Source: Bacillota bacterium
GTDB lineage: Bacteria > Bacillota_A > Clostridia > DSM-8532
DNA length: 14,775 bases
NCBI GenBank assembly: GCA_023424865.1
Contig: JAFADM010000038.1
Location: 1 to 14,775, forward strand
Reading direction: 5' to 3'
Every line of letters begins with the position of its first letter. Within the stretch, counting starts at the first letter, position 1. Both the position numbers and the translations under genes were made by a program. This document shows positions 6,121 to 13,276 of this stretch, one piece after another. The notes below the pieces were generated by a model. It ran no database searches. It was not told the DNA's origin and saw only the letters and a program-made list of their open reading frames with translations.

Positions 6121-7239
6121 TTGAAGATTACATCTTTTGAAACATGGTGGGTTAAGCGCAGCAAATGCCTGTTTGATGAAAAACGTCGGGGCAGCAGCAG
6201 CATGGACTGGGATGTCCTTGTTCTTAAGCTGGGAACAGACGAGGGAATAGACGGCATTGCAACCGTACTGGCTGCCCGCTCGGGCAAAGTGACGGAAGCC
6301 TATCTCCACGACAACATTGCCCCCCTTATTCTTGGGCGCTCCCCCTATGATCGGGAGAAAATCTGGCATGAGCTCTGGAACATCGACAGGCATCTCACCT
6401 TTTTCCCCGTCTATCTTCCCGGTCCCGTGGATGTAGCCCTGTGGGATATTTGCGCCAAGGCGGCAGGACTCCCCCTGTACAAGTACATCGGCGCCTATCG
6501 GACGAGCCTTCCCGTCTATGCCAGCAGCCTTTTTCTCCCCAATGTTGAGGATTACATAAATGAAGCGCTGTATTATAAAGAACGCGGAATAGGCTGTTAC
6601 AAGGCTCATCCTCCCGGTCCTTACAAGCTGGATATGGAAATCCATCAAAAGCTCCGGGAGGCTGTGGGCAGCGGAATGGATTTGATGAGCGACCCTGTAG
6701 CCGAATATTCTCTGGACGAGGCTATCCGTGTCGGGCGGCATATGGAGGAATTGGATTACGTCTGGCTGGAGGAGCCTTTCCGGGATTTTGAGCTTCATAA
6801 ATACAAGCAGCTTTGCGCTGCGCTGGATATGCCCATTGCCGCAACCGAAACCACACGGGGATGCCACTGGGGCGTTGCCCAGGTTATCGCCCAGCAGGCT
6901 GCGGATATTGTTCGCGCGGATGTGTCCTGGAAGTGCGGCATCACGGGCACCCTGAAAATCGCGCACCTGGCCGAAAGCTTCGGCATGCGCTGCGAACTCC
7001 ACACCACCACCATGACTTATATGGACATGGTAAACCTTCACGTTTCATGTGCCATCCGCAATTGCAATTATTTTGAATACTTTGTTCCCGAGGAGAATTT
7101 CCAGTTGCCCATGTCCGGAAAGCTTCCCATTGGCCCGGATGGAATCATCACTGTGCCCGAAACGCCCGGAGTTGGCGCGGAGCTTGATTGGGAGCTCATT
7201 AACAGCTGCTGTGTCTCCCACAAGACAATCACCTTGTAA
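6121..7239 (+). CDS. Enolase-superfamily (mandelate racemase/muconate lactonizing) acid-sugar dehydratase
   Basis: This 372-aa protein has the enolase-superfamily plan. An N-terminal capping domain (about 1-120) is followed by a TIM barrel carrying the catalytic residues. Three metal ligands are visible: D191 (MSDPVAEY), E217 (WLEEPF) and E243 (ATETT). K161-A-H163 occupies the second-strand KxK/KxH position. D267 (RADVSW) and H294 (CELHTT) form the Asp-His dyad of the mandelate racemase subgroup. Such enzymes typically dehydrate aldonic or aldaric acids to 2-keto-3-deoxy acids in the cytoplasm. The substrate cannot be read from sequence; L-fuconate, a uronate-derived acid and others are possible. 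Translation starts at a TTG with GGAGG 8 nt upstream. The gene sits 63 bp after the LacI-type gene and 25 bp before the uronate isomerase gene. Confidence 0.88.
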   Translation: MKITSFETWWVKRSKCLFDEKRRGSSSMDWDVLVLKLGTDEGIDGIATVLAARSGKVTEAYLHDNIAPLILGRSPYDREKIWHELWNIDRHLTFFPVYLPGPVDVALWDICAKAAGLPLYKYIGAYRTSLPVYASSLFLPNVEDYINEALYYKERGIGCYKAHPPGPYKLDMEIHQKLREAVGSGMDLMSDPVAEYSLDEAIRVGRHMEELDYVWLEEPFRDFELHKYKQLCAALDMPIAATETTRGCHWGVAQVIAQQAADIVRADVSWKCGITGTLKIAHLAESFGMRCELHTTTMTYMDMVNLHVSCAIRNCNYFEYFVPEENFQLPMSGKLPIGPDGIITVPETPGVGAELDWELINSCCVSHKTITL

Positions 7240-7264
7240 CCCCAACAAAAAGGAGGCAACATTT

Positions 7265-8671
7265 GTGACAAACCGTTTTTCCGAGGATCTGCTTCTAACA
7301 AGTGAAACCGGCCGGCGTCTTTACAACGCTTATGCCAGGGATATGCCCATCATAGACTACCATTGCCATCTTCTTCCCCAGGAAATCAGCGAAAACAGGC
7401 AATTTGAGGATCTGGGAGAAATGTGGCTGGCCCACGACCATTACAAATGGCGCGCCATGCGCACCTTCGGCATTGACGAAAAATACATTACAGGAAGCGC
7501 AGGCTTCTATGAAAAGTACCTGCAATTCGCTAAAATCCTTCCCCTGCTCATTGGCAATCCCATTTACATCTGGTGCGCCCTGGAGCTCAAGCGGTACTTT
7601 GATATCGACGAGCCTTTAGGGGAATGGAACGCGGAGGAAATTTACATCCGGACTAAAAAGCTGATTGCTGAAAAGAATATGACGCCCCGCGGGTGCATGG
7701 AGGCTTCCAGGGTAGAGGTAGCCTGCACCACCGAGGATCCTGTTGATTCCCTCGAATATCATTTGAAAATGAAGGCTGACCCATCCATTAAAACAAAAAT
7801 ACTGTCCGCCTTTCGTCCCGATAAAGCCTTTTATTGCGAAAAGCCCGCCTTTCAAGGATACATTCCTCTCCTGGCCGCAGCTGCCGGGATGGAAATCCGC
7901 AGCTTTTCCCAATTGCTTGAGGCTTTGGAAAAACGCCTTCTATTCTTTAAAAGTACCGGTACAATTATCTCGGATCACGGGATAGAGGAGCTTTATTGGA
8001 CCGATTATACCATGGAGGAAATTGAGGGTATTTTTGCCAAAGCGCTCACAGGCGGGCTTCTCAGCCAAAGCGAAACAGCCAAATACCGCTGCGCATTTCT
8101 GACTGAGATGGGAAGCGTCTATTATAAAAACGGGTTTATCATGCAGCTTCACATTGGAACCTACAAAGGGGCAAACCGGGGCGGAGAACGGGACTACGGC
8201 GAAGCCACCGGTTTTGACTGCACCGACGATTCCACTTCAGCCAAGAGTGTCGGCGCTTTGTTAAACACTCTGCGGGAGCGGGGCTCCATGCCAAGGGCCC
8301 TATTATACCCACTGGATTATACTCAAATAGAAACCTTCGCTATTTTGGCAGCCGGTTTTTGCGAAGGGGGCACAAAGGCCAGGGTACAGCTGGGAGCGCC
8401 ATGGTGGTTCAACGATCATGGCTATGGCATTGAACGCCAGCTGGAGGCTATCGCGAACCTCTACCCCATAAGCCTTTCCATTGGAATGCTGACAGATAGC
8501 CGCAGCTTTTTAAGCTATCCCCGTCACGAGCTGTACCGCCGCTGCCTGTGCAATTATTTTGGCCGGCTAATCGAACGGGGCGACTATTTCTCAGGGGAAG
8601 ACAACTTAAAGCGGGTTATTCAGGATATATGCTATTACAATGCGTTGGAATACCTCCGGCTTGAAGGCTGA
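7265..8671 (+). CDS. uxaC: Uronate isomerase family protein (glucuronate/galacturonate isomerase)
   Basis: This is a 468-aa amidohydrolase-fold isomerase, the normal size for UxaC. Family members convert D-glucuronate to D-fructuronate and D-galacturonate to D-tagaturonate. Hallmarks are the metal-binding HCH at 33-35 (IIDYHCHLLP), then DHYKWRAMR at 58-66. Near the C-terminus are APWWFNDHGYG, GMLTDSRSFLSYPRHE and ICYYNALEYLR. The middle block is unusual: after QLHIG, most UxaC proteins have a conserved Arg/Asn-rich loop, whereas this one reads TYKGANRGGERDYGEATG. Substrate preference may therefore differ. The GTG at 7265 is the likely start because AGGAGG lies 8 nt before it; the open frame extends further upstream only as overlap with the dehydratase gene. 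It is co-transcribed with the dehydratase (25-bp gap) and the fucosidase. The family call is firm; the symbol assumes classical activity. Confidence 0.88.
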   Translation: MTNRFSEDLLLTSETGRRLYNAYARDMPIIDYHCHLLPQEISENRQFEDLGEMWLAHDHYKWRAMRTFGIDEKYITGSAGFYEKYLQFAKILPLLIGNPIYIWCALELKRYFDIDEPLGEWNAEEIYIRTKKLIAEKNMTPRGCMEASRVEVACTTEDPVDSLEYHLKMKADPSIKTKILSAFRPDKAFYCEKPAFQGYIPLLAAAAGMEIRSFSQLLEALEKRLLFFKSTGTIISDHGIEELYWTDYTMEEIEGIFAKALTGGLLSQSETAKYRCAFLTEMGSVYYKNGFIMQLHIGTYKGANRGGERDYGEATGFDCTDDSTSAKSVGALLNTLRERGSMPRALLYPLDYTQIETFAILAAGFCEGGTKARVQLGAPWWFNDHGYGIERQLEAIANLYPISLSIGMLTDSRSFLSYPRHELYRRCLCNYFGRLIERGDYFSGEDNLKRVIQDICYYNALEYLRLEG

Positions 8672-8677
8672 ACCCAA

Positions 8678-8709
8678 AAGCCAGGAGGCTTCTGCATTTC
8701 AACGCAGAA
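8678..8709 (+). repeat. Two overlapping short hairpins in the isomerase-fucosidase spacer
   Basis: AAGCC-AGGA-GGCTT (8678-8691) and TTCTGC-N8-GCAGAA (8690-8709) share two bases, so they cannot both form completely. No T-run follows, so they are not a terminator. They could be a processing or stability element inside the operon mRNA. Confidence 0.35.
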
Positions 8710-8731
8710 CGATTATTGACGAGGTGATGAA

Positions 8732-10075
8732 ATGACAAAAAAAATGCCCAGGGAGATGACGGGAGCCGAGCTTCAATCCATGCTCAAAAGCACTATCAAT
8801 TTTAAGAGCCTCGGCGGGCTCAAGGATCCGGATCTCAAGCTCTCAAGGGAGGATCTGAAATGGTGGCGGGAGGCCCGTGTCGGGATGTTTGTCCACTGGG
8901 GCCTTTATTCTATTCTGGGAAGAGGCGAGTGGGCCCGTTTCAATGAGGGCATACCCGAAGAGGAATATGAAAAGCTGGCCTGGGAGTTTAATCCCGTGGA
9001 TTTTGATATGGAGGAATGGGCTCAGCTGGCCAGCGACTTTGGCGCAAAATACATGGTCATGGTCGCCAGGCATCACGACGGCTTTGCCCTTTGGGACAGC
9101 CCCGGAAGCTACGGCGGCTTTACAACCTCTAAAACCGCATCAAAAAGGGATTTTGTCAGAGAATACACGGAGGCCTGCAGAAAGCATGGCTTGCGGGTAG
9201 GCATCTACTACTCTCTTATGGACTGGCGCTTTCCAGGTTATTTCAATCCTGAGGGGCTTTTGGACAACGCTCTGCTTATGAAAAAACAGACCTATGATCA
9301 GATCAATGAGCTATGCGGCAATTACGGCCCCGTCGATATTATATGGTATGACGGAGCCTGGCTTGCTCACAAAGGAAGCGACACCACCAGCGCCTGGCTT
9401 TGGGATCCGGTAAAGCTTAATAAAGAGGTTAGAAGCCATAATCCAAAAACCCTTATCAATCCCCGTTCCGGCTGGGAGGGCGACTTTTACTGCGACGAGG
9501 GCTCCCATGAAATCAAGGGCGGAATTATTCCTGTTCCATGGGAGAAAAACATGTGCGTGGCAAGCGGCGCCTCCTGGGGCTGGATGCCGGAGGATCCGGT
9601 GACGGATTTCGACGATCTTATTGTCATGATGGTCAATGTGGTTACCAGGGGCGGCAACTGGCTTTTAAACGTGGCTCCCGACCGAAACGGCAAGGTGCCT
9701 GCCGAGGCGGCCCGGCGCATGAGGGAAATCGGACGCTGGCTTCGTGAAAACGGCGAAAGCGTCTATGGAACTGAAGCAGGCCCGTTTGAGCCTGTGGACG
9801 GAGTGTTTGGATCCACATTCAGGGAAAACACGGTATTTTTACATATTCTTGACGTAAAGGCCTTCGGCCAATATCTTCTTCCGCCTCTTCCCCATACCGT
9901 CCTTGCAGCCTCCTATAAGGGAAACACCCTTCAATTCACCCAGGGGCCGGAGGGAATTAAAATTAAGCTTCCGGAGGGTATTGCCAAAGAGCCCGACACC
10001 CTGGTCCGGCTGACGCTGGACGGAAAGCCTTCTGCTCAGGAAGACGCGGATATTTATTTCACCGGTAAAGCATAG
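8732..10075 (+). CDS. GH29 alpha-L-fucosidase, cytoplasmic
   Basis: This 447-aa glycoside hydrolase of family GH29 removes alpha-linked L-fucose with retention of configuration. The family signatures run in order. WWREARVGMFVHWGLYS (44-60) comes first, then AKYMVMVARHHDGFALWDS (105-123), which binds substrate through H114/H115. Next is IIWYDGAW (203-210), whose D207 is the expected nucleophile. SWGWMPED (281-288) and GGNWLLNVAPDRNGKVP (307-323) follow. E256 (in DFYCDEGS) is a candidate acid/base residue, although that position is less conserved and I am unsure of it. There is no signal peptide, so it should act on imported oligosaccharides. The ATG has GAGGTG 5 nt upstream. It is the last gene of the operon, 60 bp after the isomerase gene. 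No fucose isomerase, kinase or aldolase is in the window, so the fate of released fucose is not shown here. Confidence 0.93.
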   Translation: MTKKMPREMTGAELQSMLKSTINFKSLGGLKDPDLKLSREDLKWWREARVGMFVHWGLYSILGRGEWARFNEGIPEEEYEKLAWEFNPVDFDMEEWAQLASDFGAKYMVMVARHHDGFALWDSPGSYGGFTTSKTASKRDFVREYTEACRKHGLRVGIYYSLMDWRFPGYFNPEGLLDNALLMKKQTYDQINELCGNYGPVDIIWYDGAWLAHKGSDTTSAWLWDPVKLNKEVRSHNPKTLINPRSGWEGDFYCDEGSHEIKGGIIPVPWEKNMCVASGASWGWMPEDPVTDFDDLIVMMVNVVTRGGNWLLNVAPDRNGKVPAEAARRMREIGRWLRENGESVYGTEAGPFEPVDGVFGSTFRENTVFLHILDVKAFGQYLLPPLPHTVLAASYKGNTLQFTQGPEGIKIKLPEGIAKEPDTLVRLTLDGKPSAQEDADIYFTGKA

Positions 10076-10242
10076 GCCCATCGGCAGCATTACCGGCAGG
10101 CATTCCAGAAGAGCACCTGAATCTCCCCTTTGCAGCTCCTTCTGACGCAGGAAAGCCTGCCCCATCATCTACACCTAAACAAGCCCGGCTTGAGCACTCT
10201 TCTTACCTCCAGGTTCACGAACATATCTCCCCCCACGTTTAC
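10076..10242. other. Convergent intergenic region between fucosidase and sensor kinase genes
   Basis: This 167-bp stretch separates two converging genes and shows no convincing coding sequence. It has two short GC-rich inverted repeats, GCAGG-AAAG-CCTGC (10148-10161) and CAAGC-CCG-GCTTG (10180-10192). Neither is followed by a good T-run, so no clear terminator can be called for either gene. Confidence 0.5.
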
Positions 10243-11871
10243 CTATTTGAGAGTGATAAAGAAGCTGCTGCCCTTGCCGGGTATACTTTCTGCCCAGATT
10301 CTTCCGCCATGCTTCTCAACAATGGTTTTCGCAATAAAAAGTCCCAGCCCGTTGGATTCCTTGCGGGCATTCCTGCCTTTATAATAACGTTCAAAAATAT
10401 GAGGGATCTCCTCTTCCTCCATTCCTGCACCGGTATCCTTTATCCCGATTCGTGCACCGCTTTCCCACGGTTCCAGAACAACCTCTATTGAACCCCCTCC
10501 CCCTGTAAAGCAGAGGGCGTTAGCCAGAATATTATCCAGTACTCTGGACAGCTTTACACTGTCGGCATAGACAGCAAGCCCTTTTTTGAGAACACTTAAT
10601 GATATCTGAATGCCTTTTTCCCGGGCTTTAAGCTCCGTATCCGGCAGAATTTGCTTCACCAGGGCTTCCAAATCCACCGCCTCCCTGTTGAGGGAAAGGC
10701 GATCTTCTTCCATTCTTGCAAGAAGGAAAAAATCATCCACCATGGCATTCAGGTACTTCACCTTAATGCTTAGCCGGTATAAATATTTTTGCTTGTCCTC
10801 GGCAGTGCTGACCTTGTTGTCAAGCAGAGCCTGAGTATAGCCGATTAGTGCCGTGATGGGAGTTCTCAGATCGTGGGATATGTTGCTTATAAGCCGTATT
10901 TTATCTTTATAAGCAGCTTCTGCCTGTTTCTTTGATTCAATAAGACGATGAAACGTCTGAATCAGGTAAATAACAAGAAGCAAAACTGAAAAAAACAGGA
11001 AACCAGCCAGGGTTCCCATAAGTATCAGCCTCCGGCTGTCTTCCGGCATAACCATGGCTTTTTCATACAACTCATAGCTGTTTGTATTAGTGATAACCTT
11101 GTTTATGATTGGTATAATGGCGCTCAGTTCTTTTCTGGCGCCGATATAGATGCCGTTTTTATCCTTTAATTCCCCGGCGATTTTGATGTTTTTATAGCGT
11201 CCCAGCTCATCATAATAGGTATAGACAGGAAGCTCGCAAATAGTAAAATCCGCCTGTCCGCGGTTAACCATACCAAGGGCCTCCTGCATGTTTTTCGCAT
11301 CTATAAGATCCGCATTTGGATTAGCATTTAGTAAAATAGACTCAAACCAATAGCCTGAAGGTACGGCAAAGGAATTTTCACTTGCCTGCAAAATATCCTT
11401 TACCAGGTTTTTATTACTGCCCGATCCGATAATAACCTGTGTCATTTCCATATAGGGAATGGAAAAGGTGATATAACCGCTTCGGTCTTCCGTATAAGAA
11501 ACCGTTGACAGGATATCAATCGTTCCATTTTCAATATTGTCCATAATATCCTGCCATGTAGCATCACGGTTTTTATCATACAGACGGAATTTAAGGCCTG
11601 TTAATTCGTTGACCTTTCTCAGAAGCTCGATTCCCATGCCCTTGGGGACATCCTTTTCATTTATGTATTCAATTGGAATATAATCCTGAGCCGCTCCAAC
11701 GATAAACTCCCTGTCTCTGTTCCGATAAATCCAGTTCAGTTCCTCTGCGGTAAAAAGATCAGGCATGCTTTCAATCTTATCGCTTTTTATGGCGTAATCC
11801 ATAGCACCCGCATTTATAAACCACACGCTCACCATAAAAAGAATTAGCGGTAAAAGAAGGTTTTTTTTCAT
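10243..11871 (-). CDS. Sensor histidine kinase with extracellular family-3 solute-binding domain
   Basis: This 542-aa membrane sensor kinase starts with a hydrophobic signal/anchor at about 5-22. An extracellular solute-binding family 3 domain (about 40-275) follows, with stretches such as YIPIEYINEKDVPKGMGIELL and YTEDRSGYITFSIPYM. A membrane helix (about 281-305) leads to the dimerization domain with the H-box ISHDLRTP (H333). The HATPase domain shows the N-box (N451 in NILANALCFT), the G1 box DTGAGM (D479) and the G2 box GLGLFIAK. All residues needed for autophosphorylation are present. I chose the ATG at 11871 because AAAGGG is 7 nt away; a TTG two codons earlier lies too close to that site. 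The response regulator gene is divergent, 125 bp away, and is the likely partner. Family-3 domains usually bind amino acids or small polar compounds, so a link with the sugar genes is not implied. Confidence 0.93.
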   Translation of the reverse strand: MKKNLLLPLILFMVSVWFINAGAMDYAIKSDKIESMPDLFTAEELNWIYRNRDREFIVGAAQDYIPIEYINEKDVPKGMGIELLRKVNELTGLKFRLYDKNRDATWQDIMDNIENGTIDILSTVSYTEDRSGYITFSIPYMEMTQVIIGSGSNKNLVKDILQASENSFAVPSGYWFESILLNANPNADLIDAKNMQEALGMVNRGQADFTICELPVYTYYDELGRYKNIKIAGELKDKNGIYIGARKELSAIIPIINKVITNTNSYELYEKAMVMPEDSRRLILMGTLAGFLFFSVLLLVIYLIQTFHRLIESKKQAEAAYKDKIRLISNISHDLRTPITALIGYTQALLDNKVSTAEDKQKYLYRLSIKVKYLNAMVDDFFLLARMEEDRLSLNREAVDLEALVKQILPDTELKAREKGIQISLSVLKKGLAVYADSVKLSRVLDNILANALCFTGGGGSIEVVLEPWESGARIGIKDTGAGMEEEEIPHIFERYYKGRNARKESNGLGLFIAKTIVEKHGGRIWAESIPGKGSSFFITLK

Positions 11872-11915
11872 GAACAAACCCTTTCATGCACTTAATTACT
11901 TTTTATTTTAAAGAG

Positions 11916-11928
11916 ATGATGGTATCAT
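11916..11928. promoter_or_regulatory. Inverted repeat in the divergent kinase/regulator promoter region
   Basis: ATGAT-GGT-ATCAT has perfect 5-bp arms and is centred in the 125-bp region between the divergent two-component genes. TATAAA at 11934-11939 could be the -10 of the response regulator gene, although no good -35 is spaced with it. The repeat may be a regulator-binding site. Confidence 0.3.
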
Positions 11929-11996
11929 GTCACTATAAAGATTATCGGAACAAGCAAAGTTCAGGTATGCTTTAAACGTAAAATGACGTGGTGATT

Positions 11997-12689
11997 ATGG
12001 TTACTCCTCATATTTTACTGGTTGATGATGATCCGGATATAACAGAAATAATCTGTCTTTATTTAAGCAACGCCAATTATAATGTAACGGCAGCCGAAAC
12101 CTGTACGGAGGCTCTCCGCCAGTTGGAATCACATGAGTTTGATCTCATCCTGCTGGATATCATGCTGCCTGACTGCGACGGTGTGGACTTCTGTTATAAA
12201 ATCAGAGGAATCAGCCCATGCCCCATTCTGTTTATAAGCTGTCTGGATGAAGAGGAAAAAATCCTGAAGGCCTTCCTATCAGGGGGCGATGATTACATAC
12301 GCAAGCCCTTTTATCCCAGAGAGCTTGTCGCTCGTGTGGATTGTCATTTGAGAAAGACTGAAGCCGGTACAAGCAGCGAAGACAAACGGGAAGAAATTAT
12401 ATACGCAGGAGATTTAAAAATAAACCAAAACACCTGCGAAATTTATAAACATGAAGACATAATCCCCTTATCTCCCATTGAGTACGATATTTTACTGTTT
12501 ATGACCGATAACAGAGACAGAGTTCTTTCTTATTCCGAAATATACAGCAGGGTATGGAAAAATGAAAGCTTTGGCGATACCCGAACCGTCATGGTCCATG
12601 TCAGCAATCTGAGAAAGAAGCTCGAAGAAAAAAATCCTGAAAAATACATTAAAACAGTGAAAAAAAGAGGCTATGTGTTTAATGCCTAG
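11997..12689 (+). CDS. OmpR/PhoB-family response regulator
   Basis: This 230-aa two-component regulator has an N-terminal receiver domain (about 4-118). Its acidic pocket is DDD at 10-12, the phosphoacceptor D54 sits in LLDIMLPDCDG, S81 takes the conserved Thr/Ser position, and K103 is in IRKPF. A C-terminal winged-helix DNA-binding domain (about 138-230) includes LSPIEYDILLFM, the recognition region TRTVMVHVSNLRKKL, and the closing IKTVKKRGYVF. I prefer the ATG at 11997, preceded by GTGGTG. Two GTG codons at 11988 and 11991 are in frame and are alternative starts. It is transcribed away from the solute-binding-domain kinase gene, its probable phosphodonor. Head-to-head order is less common than a shared operon and suggests control of both from one shared region. 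Target genes are unknown. Confidence 0.94.
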   Translation: MVTPHILLVDDDPDITEIICLYLSNANYNVTAAETCTEALRQLESHEFDLILLDIMLPDCDGVDFCYKIRGISPCPILFISCLDEEEKILKAFLSGGDDYIRKPFYPRELVARVDCHLRKTEAGTSSEDKREEIIYAGDLKINQNTCEIYKHEDIIPLSPIEYDILLFMTDNRDRVLSYSEIYSRVWKNESFGDTRTVMVHVSNLRKKLEEKNPEKYIKTVKKRGYVFNA

Positions 12690-12701
12690 CCTGGCTGAAG
12701 C

Positions 12702-12718
12702 AGCAAGCTATGCTTGCT
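12702..12718 (+). repeat. Hairpin after the response regulator gene
   Basis: AGCAAGC-TAT-GCTTGCT is a perfect 7-bp stem 13 bp after the stop codon, followed only by TTAAGC. It is a weak terminator by itself, or an mRNA-protecting hairpin ahead of the better terminator at 12778. Confidence 0.45.
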
Positions 12719-12777
12719 TTAAGCTGCATTTGCTTTCAGGCATGTGTCGGCTGGGGAAGTGGCGTGCAACTTTAGTG

Positions 12778-12804
12778 GGGAGCCGCCGCTTCCTATAATT
12801 TTTT
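12778..12804 (+). terminator. Probable terminator of the response regulator gene
   Basis: GGGAGC-CGCC-GCTTCC (12778-12793, one G-T pair) is followed by TATAATTTTTT. This fits a Rho-independent terminator for plus-strand transcription, with the T-run starting a few bases late. It overlaps the stop codon of the converging small gene. Confidence 0.5.
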
Positions 12805-12975
12805 CTGGAGGTCGTCATGAACCTTGTGAATACCCCGCCGCATAACTTCTGCTTTTGATACTTCCAGAACACGGACACAATCATCCAGCATTTCAGAAGT
12901 CTCTTGGTCAAGTCTCACTTTCAGCGAAATATCCTTTGGATTGTCAGTCGGACGCCCCATCTTCTTGTTCCCCAA
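12793..12975 (-). CDS. Small ribbon-helix-helix (CopG-type) DNA-binding protein
   Basis: This 60-aa basic protein begins MGNKKMGRPTDNP. The predicted beta-strand DISLKVRLD (15-23) is followed by two helices (about 24-38 and 40-58), the second beginning SKAEVMRRGI. This is the ribbon-helix-helix plan of CopG/Arc-type repressors, and the GRPTDNPK lead is common in small Firmicute proteins of this kind. The start is chosen as the TTG at 12975 because GAGGTG lies 6 nt upstream. An ATG at 12981 directly abuts that site, and an ATG at 12960 (MGRPTDNP) is a further alternative. It has its own promoter, whose -10 lies inside an inverted repeat, suggesting autoregulation. No toxin gene is adjacent, so it appears to stand alone rather than as an antitoxin. 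Function is otherwise unknown. Confidence 0.8.
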   Translation of the reverse strand: MGNKKMGRPTDNPKDISLKVRLDQETSEMLDDCVRVLEVSKAEVMRRGIHKVHDDLQKKL

Positions 12976-12997
12976 TAACATCACCTCACTTTATGGG

Positions 12998-13023
12998 GTC
13001 GGTAATATTATACACTTACCGAC
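12998..13023. promoter_or_regulatory. Inverted repeat spanning the RHH promoter -10, candidate operator
   Basis: GTCGGTAA (12998-13005) and TTACCGAC (13016-13023) are perfect 8-bp arms around a 10-bp centre that contains the -10 TATAAT. Past one mismatch the symmetry continues for two more pairs. Ribbon-helix-helix repressors often bind paired half-sites over their own promoters, so autorepression is the natural reading. Binding itself is inferred. Confidence 0.6.
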
Positions 13024-13036
13024 GCCGGAAAGTCAA
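13007..13036 (-). promoter_or_regulatory. Promoter of the ribbon-helix-helix gene
   Basis: On the minus strand, TTGACT (13031-13036) and TATAAT (13007-13012) are separated by 18 bp. The -35 matches 5 of 6 and the -10 matches 6 of 6. It is the best promoter in the window by consensus. Transcription should begin near 13000, about 25 nt before the preferred TTG start. Confidence 0.75.
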
Positions 13037-13046
13037 ATATGCAAAA

Positions 13047-13068
13047 GGGATGCTGTTTCCGGCATCCC
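13047..13068 (-). terminator. Hairpin with short T-run upstream of the RHH promoter
   Basis: GGGATGC-N8-GCATCCC is a perfect 7-bp stem. Read on the minus strand it is followed by TTTTGC. It may be a second terminator that stops read-through from the glycosyltransferase gene before it reaches the small regulator's promoter. Confidence 0.45.
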
Positions 13069-13115
13069 CAAAGTATATTAAAAGTTGTAGATAAAGCAAA
13101 AATCCGAAACCATAG

Positions 13116-13250
13116 CCAACAGGTATAACCTGTCGTGACTTGGCCCTAGACGGATATTCGCAAGTTTATGAGAAGCTCCTGGAACATGACCAACGCTTTG
13201 ATACCATAGAGGCCCGGCTGGATACCCACGATACTCAGATAGGGGCTTGA
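13116..13250 (+). pseudogene. Remnant of a coiled-coil protein gene (3' end)
   Basis: After a TAG at 13113, the plus-strand frame stays open to a TGA at 13248. The protein-like part reads YSQVYEKLLEHDQRFDTIEA and continues RLDTHDTQIGA. These repeated hydrophobic/charged heptads with LDxHD spacing look like the coiled-coil tail of a longer protein. No credible start or ribosome binding site is present: the only in-frame candidate is a TTG at 13140. A strong plus-strand terminator lies 27 bp after the stop, as expected after a real gene end. I read this as the decayed 3' end of a lost gene, possibly from a mobile element. The family is not identified. Confidence 0.45.
13119..13133. repeat. Inverted repeat ACAGGT-ATA-ACCTGT
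   Basis: Perfect 6-bp arms surround a 3-nt centre, located at the start of the coiled-coil remnant. It could be an old operator, a recombination footprint or chance; nothing nearby decides between these. Confidence 0.3.
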
Positions 13251-13276
13251 AAAAGAAAAATGCGTGAGCAATTGAG

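Noticed and set aside
5806..7041. A 411-codon minus-strand open frame opposite the LacI-type and dehydratase genes
   Set aside because: It lies wholly opposite two well-recognised genes, shows no family motif, and is a codon-bias shadow.
7049..7264. N-terminal extension of the uronate isomerase frame upstream of the GTG
   Set aside because: It overlaps the end of the dehydratase gene in another frame, does not resemble UxaC, and the strong AGGAGG sits properly before the GTG at 7265.
9839..10168. A 109-codon minus-strand ORF over the end of the fucosidase gene
   Set aside because: It is mostly antisense to the conserved fucosidase C-terminus and has no recognisable domain.
10180..10192. CAAGCCCGGCTTG as terminator of the sensor kinase gene
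   Set aside because: Its 3-nt loop and 5-bp stem are too small and only three T residues follow on the minus strand.
12793..12975. Antitoxin of a toxin-antitoxin pair
   Set aside because: No small partner gene lies upstream or downstream on the same strand, so the ribbon-helix-helix gene appears to stand alone.
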